Shown here piece by piece: positions 8,606 through 17,606 of a DNA stretch of 64,000 bases (position 1 is its first letter; each line of letters starts with the position of its first letter). A model generated the notes under the pieces. The model was not told the DNA's origin, made no database searches, and saw only the letters and a list, made by a program, of their open reading frames with translations. This DNA is from Pseudomonas mosselii (GTDB taxonomy: Bacteria > Pseudomonadota > Gammaproteobacteria > Pseudomonadales > Pseudomonadaceae): positions 62,001 through 126,000 of the forward strand of contig NZ_VAUO01000008.1 in the NCBI RefSeq assembly GCF_005796105.1, read 5' to 3'. A program made the translations under genes and the position numbers.

Positions 8606-9965
8606 TTAACCGTGCCCCTGACCACCTGCGCCGATTGGTAAAGGGATCCAATAGTCTTGGCCTCTCAGCTTGACGAGCAGCCCTTCCTGATCAGGAATTG
8701 TCATCAGCGGCATATCTTTCTTATGGACCTTCGCCACACCATGGAAGTAACCCAAGGCAGCCACATGCCACCGATCAAGAACACTTTTACCCGCAGCAGC
8801 CTCACCCATGAGCAATCTGAGTTCTCTTTCAAAACGGCTGCGCCTACACATGATCGCATTGCGGTTATCTTTAGGAAACTCGATAGCAGCCCCATGAAAT
8901 TTGTTCAGAAAGCTGACGAAGCTGCTCAGGGACGCGACTATCCCTGGTGTTTCTGCCAGCAATGACCTCAACGAATGCGAAGTCGGCATCGAATTGCCAG
9001 CTGCCTCACTGGCGAGAACAAGATTTGCCCCACTACGAAGTGCCATACGAACAGACCTCAGGGAGTTCGCTCGCCTATGGGGTTTAGATTCAAGGTGTAG
9101 GCGGTAATTTTCGAGCAGATTTCGACCCATCTCCGAAGGCACTGAAGCGAGGATGCCTTCGATACGGCGCTTCTCTGTGAGCTCAGTCTTCAAAGCGGCA
9201 TCTACCTGCATTCCGTGCTTCTCGATCATCCACTGCACCGGTAGTTTCGCGCGCCTTATCCAAAGCGCACCTTTGGCTTTCAGCAATTCCTGATACGTAG
9301 GTAACCTCATCCAGAGGGCGTTCATTTCCCGAAAACTGTCCAAATGGCGATTGATCAACAGGGCCGCCCTCACCGGGCCGGCCCGATCGAGAAGCCACGC
9401 GCCATACTCGGTATAAGCCTCACGGAAACCATCATGAGTGAGCGCCTCGATGTTGATCTGCAGGCGCTTCTGGAACACACGGCGGCTGTAGCAATTTCGA
9501 CATTCAGCCCCATAGCCTGCTGGAGACATCTCGCTGCAGGTTTTGCATTGGATGCTACCCACCTGCGCACAGAGCCGACACTCCCTGACACCGCAGCGGC
9601 CATCAATCAATACTCGGTATCGCCGGCAGCTTGGGCATGTCTGCGCGTTGCTCGCACATCTCGGGCAGCAGCTCAGTACCCTATCCCCAAAGTTTTTTTT
9701 TAGAGAGACGCGTCGAGGACGCATTACATAAATCGCAGCGTCGTGCGTTAGTGAAGTAGTGAGCGCAGGAGTTACAAGCAGGCCCATAGGGCGTGATCCG
9801 TCCCAGCGGCCTCCCGATACGCCGGCAGCGAACGCATGGAGCAGAGACGAGATTGGCGTAACAACCCTTACAGTAGCGCAGGCCGAAATAAGTACGGTGA
9901 GCTTTCTGCATATCCTCGCCGCATACCGAACAATAGGCACGCCCTACTGAATGCCCCTCAACCAT
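8606..9965 (-). CDS. Cysteine-rich zinc-finger protein in tniE position, frame broken at an A9 run
   Basis: The ATG at 9965 overlaps the tniQ stop by eight bases, so the gene belongs to the tns operon. This frame encodes repeated CxxC pairs (YCSVC, YCKGC, PCVRC, ACNSC, RCDLC) and stops at 9681. The next frame, open from 9940 to 8606, continues the same rhythm (CCPRC, TCPSC, ECRLC, QCKTC, ECRNC) and then a helical C-terminal domain ending GYFHGVAKVHKKDM. The two frames meet at nine consecutive A residues (9693-9701 on the minus strand); loss of one A joins them into about 450 residues. Either transcript slippage at A9 makes the full protein or this copy is a recent frameshift. The position matches the last gene of Tn6022-type tni operons, whose role is probably target selection. 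Confidence 0.65.
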
Positions 9966-11070
9966 CTCGATACACCTTTCGTTTCAACCGGGCCCACAGC
10001 TTTTTAACGGTCTGCCGTGATACTGGAGATCGCGCGCGCTTGGCTGTAGGCGCTCGCACACTACCTGGCGTAAGTTTTTTGAGCATCTCCTGCAGCGCAG
10101 GCGAGATATTTCCGGCCGGTATGGGAACAGAGTGTCGAGGCAGAGAACAGGCTTGTATCACCTCGATCAGCTGGTGCTCACCCATCTCAAGCACCTTCCA
10201 AACGGCCGACAGGAAATCCATTCTTTCTCGCACCGAAAGCAGCTCAATAGGTAGCCCAGAGTCAGGACGAACAAGGTGACCGAGGTTGAAGGCGTCCCTA
10301 AAGCACGCGAAGGTTTTTGAATTGTTCGTACTTGAAACCCTGAGTACCCCAAAAATAAAACGTGCCCGCTGAAACCACACGTCTGGCTCACAAGGTGCAC
10401 CCGTATCGTGGTTTACACCATGAATGGCGTCATCCCCTGCGCACTGAAAAGCGAGAGCTCCAGGAGCAAATCCAAGCTCATGAGATGAAGTGCTCAACGG
10501 AGCATGACAGCGGTCGCAATGAGCGCAATTAGAGTCGATCTGCTGCAGGTTATGAGGTTGTAGCGGTGAGTCGCATCTTGGGCAGCGATCGATCAATCTC
10601 ACCAGGTGTTTTTCACAGCACGTGTGCCAAGCCAAGCGCCATGAGATCCGGTAGTAGGGCGTGCCCTCCAACATACAAACAGGACAGCATTGCAAACCAC
10701 CAGCATGGCGCCGATTACGCGCCCCGAGAGCGAGGATCCATGGCCAGATGCCTTTTTTGGAGTCCAGCGATGGATTAATGGCTGATGCGATGGGGTGTAG
10801 GGTCGCCGTACAGATATCTGATGTCCCGACACCGGTCATTTTGGCCAAAGGCAACGCATGCTCAGACGCAATGCCTCTATCTACATCAACAATCCAGCAT
10901 CGCCAGCCTGGCCATAGACTTCCGGTGAGCGTCATCGGTGAGCAGCCATGCGCAAAAGCATTGCGAATGAGCCAAGAGGACAGGAGCTCATCCGCCAGCA
11001 AGCTCCTTGCGTTCGGCCACTGCGGACTGACTACATCAATTCGCGAATGCCACGAGTAGGTTGAAGCCAT
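9958..11070 (-). CDS. tniQ: TniQ/TnsD-family target-selection protein
   Basis: This 370-residue protein shows the TniQ pattern: an N-terminal segment with DELLSSWLIRNAFAHG (27-42), then a zinc-binding set CCPVC (128-132), CCEKH (151-155) and CPRC (163-166), followed by a second CAHCDRC cluster. The C-terminal half contains a helix-turn-helix-like tail (PVSRQTVKKLWARLKRK). TniQ/TnsD proteins bind the target site and recruit TnsC; here the expected target is comM. The start overlaps the tnsC 3' end by 40 bases and the stop overlaps the next gene, so the operon is tightly coupled. Fewer than 400 residues is short for TnsD but normal for TniQ. Confidence 0.88.
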   Translation of the reverse strand: MASTYSWHSRIDVVSPQWPNARSLLADELLSSWLIRNAFAHGCSPMTLTGSLWPGWRCWIVDVDRGIASEHALPLAKMTGVGTSDICTATLHPIASAINPSLDSKKGIWPWILALGARNRRHAGGLQCCPVCMLEGTPYYRISWRLAWHTCCEKHLVRLIDRCPRCDSPLQPHNLQQIDSNCAHCDRCHAPLSTSSHELGFAPGALAFQCAGDDAIHGVNHDTGAPCEPDVWFQRARFIFGVLRVSSTNNSKTFACFRDAFNLGHLVRPDSGLPIELLSVRERMDFLSAVWKVLEMGEHQLIEVIQACSLPRHSVPIPAGNISPALQEMLKKLTPGSVRAPTAKRARSPVSRQTVKKLWARLKRKVYRDG

Positions 11071-11918
11071 GACTTGCTCTTGATTATGTCAGCGTCAATC
11101 TTCTCCCTACCCGAACCAATCGCTTCCTTCGCGCACTCAACCAAAAGCCTGTGCAAGTCACCTGTGTTTCCTGCAGATATGCCATGCAGCAGGCCTGCCA
11201 AATGCGGCGTGAAAAGCCCAGAAGCCTCACGCAGCGGGAGTACGGATTCGAAGCCTTTCAGAAAACGCTGAAACTCCACATCCATCCTCCAGTTCTGCAA
11301 GGTAAAGACGTCGAACCGGCTCGCATGCTGGGGATCAGTATGTAGCACCCGAACAGCATCTTCAGTCCCCACACCGATGACCGGTATCGCGAGCTCGTTA
11401 CAAAGCGACTTGATAACGTTCATCATCCCTCGCTGCTGCCTGGGCGTTCCCTCCAGCATGGAATGAAACTCATCAATGAGGAGTAACCTCACCTGATTCT
11501 GCCGCATCTGGTGTATCACCTGATATCGCAGTTTTAGTTTTGAGTCTGTCGTCCGATAGGGTGTCCAAAACCGCTCCAGAATCGCACAGTAGAGCGCGCA
11601 CTCATCAGCAGAAGGTGGAGCATCGATCCTGATGATGGGTTTGACAGGCTCCCCCTCAGAGTCAGTGTAGCCCTGACCATGTAACGAATCGAACCTCGCT
11701 AGGATGGTTGTTTTACCGTTATTGGGGCTGCCCACGACGAGAAGATTGGGCATACGGGGGCGCTTCGGAACGCTCATCAGATGATGCAGGAGGTCCATCA
11801 ATTTTTGCGCTACGGGGTAGCCGATCCAACGTGGCTCGTAGAGAAAGTCGATACGTTCTTGATCCGACTGGAGCATGACAGCCCGGAACTCGGGATGGAT
11901 GTGCTTGTAATGAGTCAT
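11031..11918 (-). CDS. tnsC: TnsC/TniB-type AAA+ transposition regulator
   Basis: The 295-residue ATPase has Walker A GSPNNGKTT (63-71), Walker B RLLLIDEFHSM (Asp149-Glu150) and a sensor-like GVGTEDAVRVL, in the order of the TniB family. TnsC assembles on target DNA marked by TniQ and activates the TnsA-TnsB transposase. Its ATG overlaps the tnsB stop by four bases (ATGA), implying coupling. The length matches short TniB-type proteins rather than the 555-residue Tn7 TnsC. Confidence 0.9.
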   Translation of the reverse strand: MTHYKHIHPEFRAVMLQSDQERIDFLYEPRWIGYPVAQKLMDLLHHLMSVPKRPRMPNLLVVGSPNNGKTTILARFDSLHGQGYTDSEGEPVKPIIRIDAPPSADECALYCAILERFWTPYRTTDSKLKLRYQVIHQMRQNQVRLLLIDEFHSMLEGTPRQQRGMMNVIKSLCNELAIPVIGVGTEDAVRVLHTDPQHASRFDVFTLQNWRMDVEFQRFLKGFESVLPLREASGLFTPHLAGLLHGISAGNTGDLHRLLVECAKEAIGSGREKIDADIIKSKSWLQPTRGIRELM

Positions 11919-13834
11919 GAGATATCACCGAAGTCGTCAAGATCGCCATCAACCATGTTCACGAACGTACCCGCGGGCGCAGGAGCAATTTTGACCTTCT
12001 GAGGGCTTGGCTCGGCAGGGGTCTTACCTTTCGAATGCACCCGGTGCCGCTGGGCTTGTCTTCTGGTCTTGGCCGTCTGCGCTTCGGCCTTTGCGACCAG
12101 CTCCCGATTCTCCAAGATGTAACGCTTGATCAGCATTTCGTTGATATCGGCACGGCCCTCGTCGACCGCACGCTTCTTGGCTGCCTTGTACTCCCAGATG
12201 CTGGCAGCTGGAAACGCCTGGTTCGAGACAGGGACTTTGAAGTATTGCTTGAGTAGTGGGTCAAAAAACCAGATGAAGCTGATATCACGAGGGTCACGCC
12301 GGAAAACGAATGTCTGCGCTTTACCCGTATCCTGGTCTTTGGCATTTATCCAAGGTCTTAACGCCTCGGAGTAGTAGAGGAGATCGATCTGCACACCGTA
12401 GTGCTGAACAGTCCGATCAAAAGACGGCAAAAAATCTCTCTGTAGCGTGAAGGGGTCAGTCGGCCGGGGAGGAATTCCAACCAGGGGGTCTTGGTCAGAA
12501 TTGCCAAATACGCCAATGTGCCACTTCCTGCGCGGGCTCATGAAAATCTTCGAATGGTAGGACTCGTTGTAGATCAGAATTTCCCTGATCAACCACGTCT
12601 CGAACTCATCGAAGGTCAGCGCTGCATGCCTCTCAGAATCATAACCGTCGCGGTCGGCTTTATTGCTGTAGGTTCTCCCTGGCATGTCTTTCAGCGTTTG
12701 AGCGAAGGTGCCCATGAGACGCTCAATATGCGCCCCGTAGCGGGGGCGCTTAACTGGCCTGAACCGGTTTTCGATCCCGTAGTTAGAGCATGATTTCTTA
12801 ACGTCTTGGCTCTGAAAATCGGGACCGTTATCAGCGTGCAGAATCTTGGGCTTGCCCCAAACCGGCCATTCCCCCTCGACGCCATGTGCGAGAAGCCATT
12901 CCTCCTTAGGCAGAATGGCGTGCGCGACACACATCGCCACCGAAATGCCTGCTGGAGCATCCAACGACAAGTAGTAGCCAGTGATCATTCGGCTGAAAAC
13001 GTCGATCGAGAAGGTGATCCATACCCTACCGATTGAACGCCTGTGAACATCGTCGACCAGCAGAATGTCCATAGGCGTGTGGTCAATCTGCACGACTGCC
13101 AGAGGGTAGTCTGCATCCGGGAACGAGCCGGGAGTGGGGGTGTATTTGTTCCGCGCCAATTCTGCAAAGCCTCGCCCACGGAGATACGCTTTGTCTGGGA
13201 TACCTTTTAGCCTTGCCCGGATAGCCGTCTTACCTGGCGTTGGGAGTTGCGCCTCTTCACAGGCATCAACGATGGCCTGAATCGTGGCAGGTATTGTGGG
13301 GCGATGGGGCTTCAAGTAGAAGTTGGTGATGACCTTTTCGATGATCTGGTCCACTTCATCTGAGAGGCGCGAGCTACCTTCTTGCCATCCTCTCCTACGC
13401 GGAACCAACGCCAGCATTTCGCCCCAATCTTTGTATCGCTTGATCCAGCGGTACAAGGTAGCGACATCTACGCCGGTCGCATTAGCCCTGGCGATAGCGT
13501 CGTTCCGCCCCACAACCGTACTACCCAGCAGCGGCTGGATAGCAGCGTAACGCCTTTGAGCCTCCGCCCAATCCTCGCTACCAATCAGCGAAATATCATA
13601 ATTCGCGTAAAGGCCATCAACCCGCTCCCGCTTAATCGCTCTCAAGCTTCCAATGGGTAGAGCAGCGGCTTTACCTGAATCGAGCTCCACGCCAACCACG
13701 GTGCGAAAATCAAGGATCTGAGAAATCCGGTACGCAGAGTCACCATGAGCGACAATCGCCCCTACCTCAATAGTCACCTGGCTCCGGTCAGGCTCATATG
13801 GGACCAGCTGGCTATCTGGATTTTCACTGTCCAT
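11915..13834 (-). CDS. tnsB: TnsB-type DDE transposase
   Basis: I place the start at the ATG two bases after the tnsA stop (MDSENPDSQLVPYE), giving 639 residues; an upstream in-frame start would overlap tnsA by 82 bases. An N-terminal helix-turn-helix region (VDVATLYRWIKRYKDWG) precedes the RNase-H-like core with catalytic Asp251 (VVQIDHTPMD), Asp335 (LHADNGPDF) and Glu371 (YGAHIERLMG). The C-terminal part is a beta-rich Mu-type domain and a basic tail (TAKTRRQAQRHRVHSKGK), which probably contacts TnsC. TnsB binds the transposon ends and cuts and joins the 3' strands. All three catalytic residues are present, so it looks functional. Confidence 0.93.
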   Translation of the reverse strand: MDSENPDSQLVPYEPDRSQVTIEVGAIVAHGDSAYRISQILDFRTVVGVELDSGKAAALPIGSLRAIKRERVDGLYANYDISLIGSEDWAEAQRRYAAIQPLLGSTVVGRNDAIARANATGVDVATLYRWIKRYKDWGEMLALVPRRRGWQEGSSRLSDEVDQIIEKVITNFYLKPHRPTIPATIQAIVDACEEAQLPTPGKTAIRARLKGIPDKAYLRGRGFAELARNKYTPTPGSFPDADYPLAVVQIDHTPMDILLVDDVHRRSIGRVWITFSIDVFSRMITGYYLSLDAPAGISVAMCVAHAILPKEEWLLAHGVEGEWPVWGKPKILHADNGPDFQSQDVKKSCSNYGIENRFRPVKRPRYGAHIERLMGTFAQTLKDMPGRTYSNKADRDGYDSERHAALTFDEFETWLIREILIYNESYHSKIFMSPRRKWHIGVFGNSDQDPLVGIPPRPTDPFTLQRDFLPSFDRTVQHYGVQIDLLYYSEALRPWINAKDQDTGKAQTFVFRRDPRDISFIWFFDPLLKQYFKVPVSNQAFPAASIWEYKAAKKRAVDEGRADINEMLIKRYILENRELVAKAEAQTAKTRRQAQRHRVHSKGKTPAEPSPQKVKIAPAPAGTFVNMVDGDLDDFGDIS

Positions 13835-13836
13835 GG

Positions 13837-14520
13837 TTAAACCACCCAAACTTCGAGGAAATTGTTCAGAGGAAGGCGAATGTCGCAGGTCAATCGTCGA
13901 GTAGCGATCAGATGCCAAAGGTGACTAATACACTCAGCTCGGTAGTAGTCACAGGAGTGCAACGCCAGCAGGTAGTGGACGGGAGCTACCCCCATTTTCT
14001 TCACCGTCCCGATGATCCAGTCGCTGTCTTCGGGAGCGAAGGTCATTCGCTCGTATCGTTCCAGAAACTTGATGTTCTGTAGTGCTGTATCCCGAATTCT
14101 CGACTCGTCATGGATGTGGAAAATCCACCCTTGGTCCCGAGCGTATCGCCAGGCGGCTTTCCATTTCGGGAGCCATGCCTGCCAATTTTTCCTCCACTCC
14201 GCCTCAGGCTTCACTTCAACAAGCAAGGGCTTTGGCCAGTTCTCGGGGCCACGATCACCGAGCCTGAATTGGACCAGGAAATCAGGGGTGTAGGTATAAG
14301 TACGCCCGTTAACACTGAACGGGATCGCCACTGGCTGCGACGTGATCGCTAGGACATCCATCGAAAATTCGGTGCGAAGGATGAAGTCCCGCTCAAGAAG
14401 GGATTCATACGGAATCCCGCCCTCGCCACGGAACGGAAAGACTCCCGATACGCTGCGCTTGGTGGGCTTGATGGCACGGACCGAACTGGGCCTAGGTTTG
14501 TCGCGGTTATTTGAAGCCAT
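13837..14520 (-). CDS. tnsA: TnsA-type endonuclease
   Basis: This 227-residue protein has the TnsA nuclease fold: Glu39/Glu43 (YESLLERDF), Asp80 (YTYTPDFLV) and the Glu102-x-Lys104 pair (LLVEVKPEAEW), the restriction-enzyme-like active site that cuts the 5' strands at the ends. The C-terminal part (residues 120-227) should contact TnsC. It is the first gene inside the right-hand transposon end and is followed at two bases by tnsB, so the whole operon is likely read from a promoter inside the terminal region. With TnsA intact, cut-and-paste rather than replicative transposition is expected. Confidence 0.92.
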   Translation of the reverse strand: MASNNRDKPRPSSVRAIKPTKRSVSGVFPFRGEGGIPYESLLERDFILRTEFSMDVLAITSQPVAIPFSVNGRTYTYTPDFLVQFRLGDRGPENWPKPLLVEVKPEAEWRKNWQAWLPKWKAAWRYARDQGWIFHIHDESRIRDTALQNIKFLERYERMTFAPEDSDWIIGTVKKMGVAPVHYLLALHSCDYYRAECISHLWHLIATRRLTCDIRLPLNNFLEVWVV

Positions 14521-14529
14521 TCGTAGGTC

Positions 14530-14564
14530 CGTCGCAGCTATTCAAGAAATACGTCGCAGCTATT
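14530..14564. repeat. Two direct repeats spaced 22 bp, putative TnsB binding sites
   Basis: CGTCGCAGCTATT occurs at 14530-14542 and again at 14552-14564, exactly 22 bases apart, the spacing of overlapping TnsB sites in Tn7 ends. A related GTCGCATTTTATT (14608-14620) lies nearer the terminus. All are between tnsA and the comM junction. Confidence 0.7.
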
Positions 14565-14604
14565 ACTGGACGCGCTACTGAGAATTCAGGGTGTTCAGGA
14601 CACA

Positions 14605-14632
14605 GTTGTCGCATTTTATTCAGAATCCTACA
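14605..14632. repeat. Proposed transposon terminus at the comM junction
   Basis: Read on the minus strand the element would begin TGTAGGATTCTGAATAAAAT, fitting the TGT terminus of Tn7-like elements. The five bases after it, GTGGC (14633-14637), would be the target duplication, and comM codons for GSRPQPGEIT follow. The duplication cannot be confirmed because the other end is off the window. Confidence 0.6.
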
Positions 14633-15279
14633 GTGGCAGTCGCCCGCAACCCGGCGAAATCACCCTCGCCCACCATGGCGTGCTGTTTCTCGACGAGTTG
14701 CCAGAGTTCGAACGCCGCGTGCTGGAGGTGCTGCGCGAGCCTTTGGAGTCAGGTGAAATCGTGGTGGCCAGGGCGCGTGATCGGGTGCGCTTTCCCGCAC
14801 GCTTCCAGCTCGTGGCTGCAATGAATCCCTGCCCCTGCGGCTATTTCGGCGACCCCACGGGCCGCTGCCGTTGCAGCCCCGAGCAGATCCAGCGCTATCG
14901 CAACAAACTCTCCGGCCCGTTGCTCGACCGTATCGACCTGCACCTGACCGTGGCCCGCGAAAACACCGTGCTGCACAACCAGCCTAGCGGCGAAACCAGC
15001 GCCAGCGTTGCCCAGGTGGTGGCCCAAGCGCGCGAACACCAACAACGCCGCCAGGGCTGCGCCAATGCCTTTCTCGATCTCCGGGGGTTGCGCCGTCACT
15101 GCGCGCTGACGCCAGCGGACCAGACCTGGCTGGAAAACGCCTGCGAACGGCTGACCCTGTCGTTGCGCGCAGCGCACCGTTTGCTCAAGGTTGCGCGGAC
15201 CCTGGCCGATCTGGCGCAGGTCGAGGCTATCGACAGGGCGCATCTGGCCGAAGCATTACAGTATCGGCCAGGGGCTTGA
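14633..15279 (+). pseudogene. comM: comM 3' fragment (YifB/Mg-chelatase-like AAA+ protein), cut by the transposon
   Basis: Coding sequence resumes immediately after the transposon end as GSRPQPGEITLAHHGVLFL, the segment before the Walker B region of ComM, and runs about 215 codons to TGA. It includes LDELPEFERRVL, MNPCPCGYFGD and the C-terminal Mg-chelatase domain. Intact ComM is about 500 residues and is a hexameric helicase that promotes branch migration during natural transformation. The 5' part, with the Lon-like domain and Walker A, must lie left of the element outside the window. The fragment has no own start or promoter that I can see and is presumably inactive. Confidence 0.92.
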
Positions 15280-15299
15280 GGCTGAGCGGGGCTCGGCAA

Positions 15300-15755
15300 C
15301 TAGCCGCCCAAGCCCTCACGTCGGGGCTTGGGCAGCACCCACCAGACCACCACCAGGCTGGCACCAGCGCCCAAGGCTGCCGAGGTCAGTCTGCCAAGCC
15401 CCGGCAATGTCAGGAACAACTCCCCGCTGATGGTCTGGCTGGCCATGAATTCGGCCCACCCCTGGGACAACAAGGCGGCCAACGACACGACCAGCGAACC
15501 GGCCCGCCAGGTACGCTGAAGACGCAACACCACGCAAGTCAGCCCCACGAGCACGGCGGGAATACCATAGAACATCAAGGCGCCGATCATCATCACCACG
15601 GCCAGGCCGAAGTAGCCGAGCGCATTGGTCAAAGCGCTTGCGCCCATGAGCGAATGCACAAGCTCGGCCAGCACCAGCAGCAACCCGGTCAACGAAGGCG
15701 CTGCAATGAACGCCAGCAGCACACGGGGGGTTGGATAGGCGTGTTGATCATCCAT
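15300..15755 (-). CDS. Small inner-membrane protein, hypothetical
   Basis: I take the start giving MDDQHAYPTPRVLLAF (151 aa). Four or five hydrophobic segments are visible at about residues 11-34, 43-66, 70-95, 100-112 and 128-147, with a short positively charged tail (KPRREGLGG). There are no transporter or enzyme motifs I recognise. It converges on comM with 20 bases between the stops, so it is an independent transcription unit. The upstream 250 bases before the response regulator gene show no clear feature. Confidence 0.65.
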   Translation of the reverse strand: MDDQHAYPTPRVLLAFIAAPSLTGLLLVLAELVHSLMGASALTNALGYFGLAVVMMIGALMFYGIPAVLVGLTCVVLRLQRTWRAGSLVVSLAALLSQGWAEFMASQTISGELFLTLPGLGRLTSAALGAGASLVVVWWVLPKPRREGLGG

Positions 15756-16003
15756 GCAAAATAGCCTTGCACCAGGTCGAGATGCCACCGCATAGGCGGG
15801 CGACCAAGCCGTGGATACGAGCACACATACTTTCAGTCCCTTGAACGCGTCGAATCAGCACAATCGCTGAAATGGTCGTCTAAGAGAAGCCGCACAACGT
15901 TTAGTTCAACCTGCGGCGTGCCGCTATCCCCGCCACCGACCACGCGCCTGGGCCGGTCAGCGCGGTGCTCAATCGATGGCGCCAGCAATGTGCTCGGCCC
16001 CGG

Positions 16004-16384
16004 TTACCGTGCCGCCAGTGCCTGCGCCACGGCCCTGAGCAGGGTTTCCTCGCTGAACGGCTTGCCCAGGCAAATCACCGCCCCCCGCCCCATCGAATCC
16101 TGTCGCGCCATGGGGTCCCAATGCGCCGACATGCAAATCACCGGCAAGGCATACCCGCGCCGTGCCAATTCACGCTGCACCTCATGACCACTGCACCCGG
16201 GCATTTTCAGGTCGACCAACGCGCAATCGGCCTCACGCGACAGTCGCGAGGCCAGGAACACCTTGCCATCGGCGAAGGGATACGCCTCGAAACCCGCCGA
16301 ACGCAGCAGGTTCGACAGGCTCTTGCGCACCGAGACGTCGTCGTCGACGATGCACACCCTCACCGGGCGGCCCCGACCGGTCAT
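16004..16384 (-). CDS. Single-domain response regulator (REC only)
   Basis: The 126 residues form one receiver domain with the acidic cluster VDDD (13-16), phosphorylation site Asp58 (ALVDLKMPG), Ser/Thr position CMSA, and Lys in GKPFSEE. There is no output domain. Its ATG overlaps the stop of the upstream wHTH-REC-LuxR gene (ATGA), so the two are co-translated. It may act as a phosphate sink or diffusible partner of the large histidine kinase encoded divergently. Confidence 0.85.
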   Translation of the reverse strand: MTGRGRPVRVCIVDDDVSVRKSLSNLLRSAGFEAYPFADGKVFLASRLSREADCALVDLKMPGCSGHEVQRELARRGYALPVICMSAHWDPMARQDSMGRGAVICLGKPFSEETLLRAVAQALAAR

Positions 16385-17373
16385 GCCACGCCCTGGCCAA
16401 AGGCCTGGGCATCACCCGCGATCACCTGATGCATGGCCACTAGCTCGACCAGCGAGCGGGACTGCATCTTGTTCATGATGTTCTTCTTGTGGACCTTGAT
16501 GGTCACTTCACTGGTGCCCAACTGACCGGCGATCTGCTTGTGCGACAGGCCTTCGACCACCAGCGCGAACACTTCGCGCTCGCGGGGCGTGAGATGCTGG
16601 TACTTGTCGCGCACTTGGCGTGCCTGTCGCCAGTCGCGACCGGCGGCCACCGCGCGAGCACGCACGGCCTCCAGCAACGCCAGCAACTGGCGCTCGTCGA
16701 ACGGTTTGGTGAGGAACTCGAACGCCCCGGCGCGCATGGCCTGCACCGTCAACGGGATGGTCCCGTAGCCGGTCATGAAGACAATCGGCCAAGGCAGGTC
16801 GAGGCGGCGCAAAGCGTGTTGCAACTCAAGGCCCGAAGCGGCTGGCAGGTTGATATCCAACAACAGGCAGGCGTAGGGCGTGTCCCACTGCTGTTCGAGC
16901 AACGCCTCAGCCGAGGCGTACAGGCGATGGGGGATGTTTTCGGCCCGGAACAAGCGCCCCAGCGCATTGCGCACCGACGGATCGTCATCAACCACTAGCA
17001 CGTGCACCGCAGCGCCGTCAGGCTCCAGGGCATGGCTGTCGAGCGCATGGCAGGCACGCGCCGGTGCCAGCGCCGAGGTATCCGGCGAAAGGTCGGCGAG
17101 CAAGCGATAACCCCGGCGCGGTACGGTCTGGATGACCTGCTTGTCACCCAGCCACTTGCGTAACAGCGAGACCTGTACCTGCAAGTTGTTGTCCTCGACC
17201 ACCGTGCCTGACCAGACCTGGCTGAACAATTCGTCCTTGCTCACCACCCGGCCATTGGCCCGCGCCAAGGTCGCCAGCACCTCGAACGCGCGGCCTCCCA
17301 GCGGGATCGGCTGGCCGTCGCGGAAGGCCTCGCGTCGCTCAAGCGACACCATGGCTTTGCCTATTCGGATCAT
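16381..17373 (-). CDS. Response regulator with two DNA-binding domains (wHTH-REC-LuxR)
   Basis: Three domains are visible in 330 residues: an OmpR-type winged helix at 1-95 (GGRAFEVLATLARANGRVVS, VPRRGYRLL), a receiver at 123-240 with VVDDD, Asp173 (LLDINLPAASG) and Lys223 (TKPF), and a LuxR/FixJ helix-turn-helix at 258-318 (LTPREREVFALVVEGLSHKQ). The last two alone would be an ordinary FixJ/StyR-type regulator; the extra winged helix at the N-terminus is uncommon. It is divergent from the pseudokinase-histidine kinase, its likely phosphodonor, with about 230 bases between the starts. Confidence 0.88.
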   Translation of the reverse strand: MIRIGKAMVSLERREAFRDGQPIPLGGRAFEVLATLARANGRVVSKDELFSQVWSGTVVEDNNLQVQVSLLRKWLGDKQVIQTVPRRGYRLLADLSPDTSALAPARACHALDSHALEPDGAAVHVLVVDDDPSVRNALGRLFRAENIPHRLYASAEALLEQQWDTPYACLLLDINLPAASGLELQHALRRLDLPWPIVFMTGYGTIPLTVQAMRAGAFEFLTKPFDERQLLALLEAVRARAVAAGRDWRQARQVRDKYQHLTPREREVFALVVEGLSHKQIAGQLGTSEVTIKVHKKNIMNKMQSRSLVELVAMHQVIAGDAQAFGQGVA

Positions 17374-17606
17374 CGCATCCTCGACTCTCAGGGCTGTGGC
17401 GATTGCGCGGGCTTGAGCACGATAGGCCGGCGCACGCGGACAACGAGCAGTCTTAGAACTATCACACAGCCCCGCGCACCTTGCCGGCGCCCGAGCGGAC
17501 CATAACGGTCAGAATGGTTCCCGTTCCTGCCAAGGCGCCCCGCGCCGCATTGCGTCGCCTAGGCGCTCCGTATACTCCTCGCCAGGCTGTCGTTTGCAGG
17601 GGTGCC

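Larger units (their letters stand above)
1..14632. mobile_element. Tn7-like transposon inserted in comM (one side; continues off the left edge)
   Basis: A contiguous minus-strand block of tnsA, tnsB, tnsC and tniQ homologues begins about 110 bases inside the point where comM coding sequence resumes. The proposed end, read on the minus strand, starts TGTAGGATTC, so it has the TGT/ACA terminus usual for Tn7-type elements. Repeated putative TnsB sites lie just inside it. Base composition is visibly lower in GC than the chromosome to the right. Insertion in comM is known for Tn6022/AbaR-type Tn7 relatives; that this element belongs to that group is inferred from target and gene order. Cargo includes a Gabija-type defence pair. 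The left end is not in the window, so length and target duplication cannot be given. Confidence 0.85.

Noticed and set aside
8606..9940. Separate 444-aa protein starting at 9940
   Set aside because: The part before the A9 run is out of frame with the zinc-finger coding sequence and lacks a ribosome site; the true start is 9965 in the other frame.
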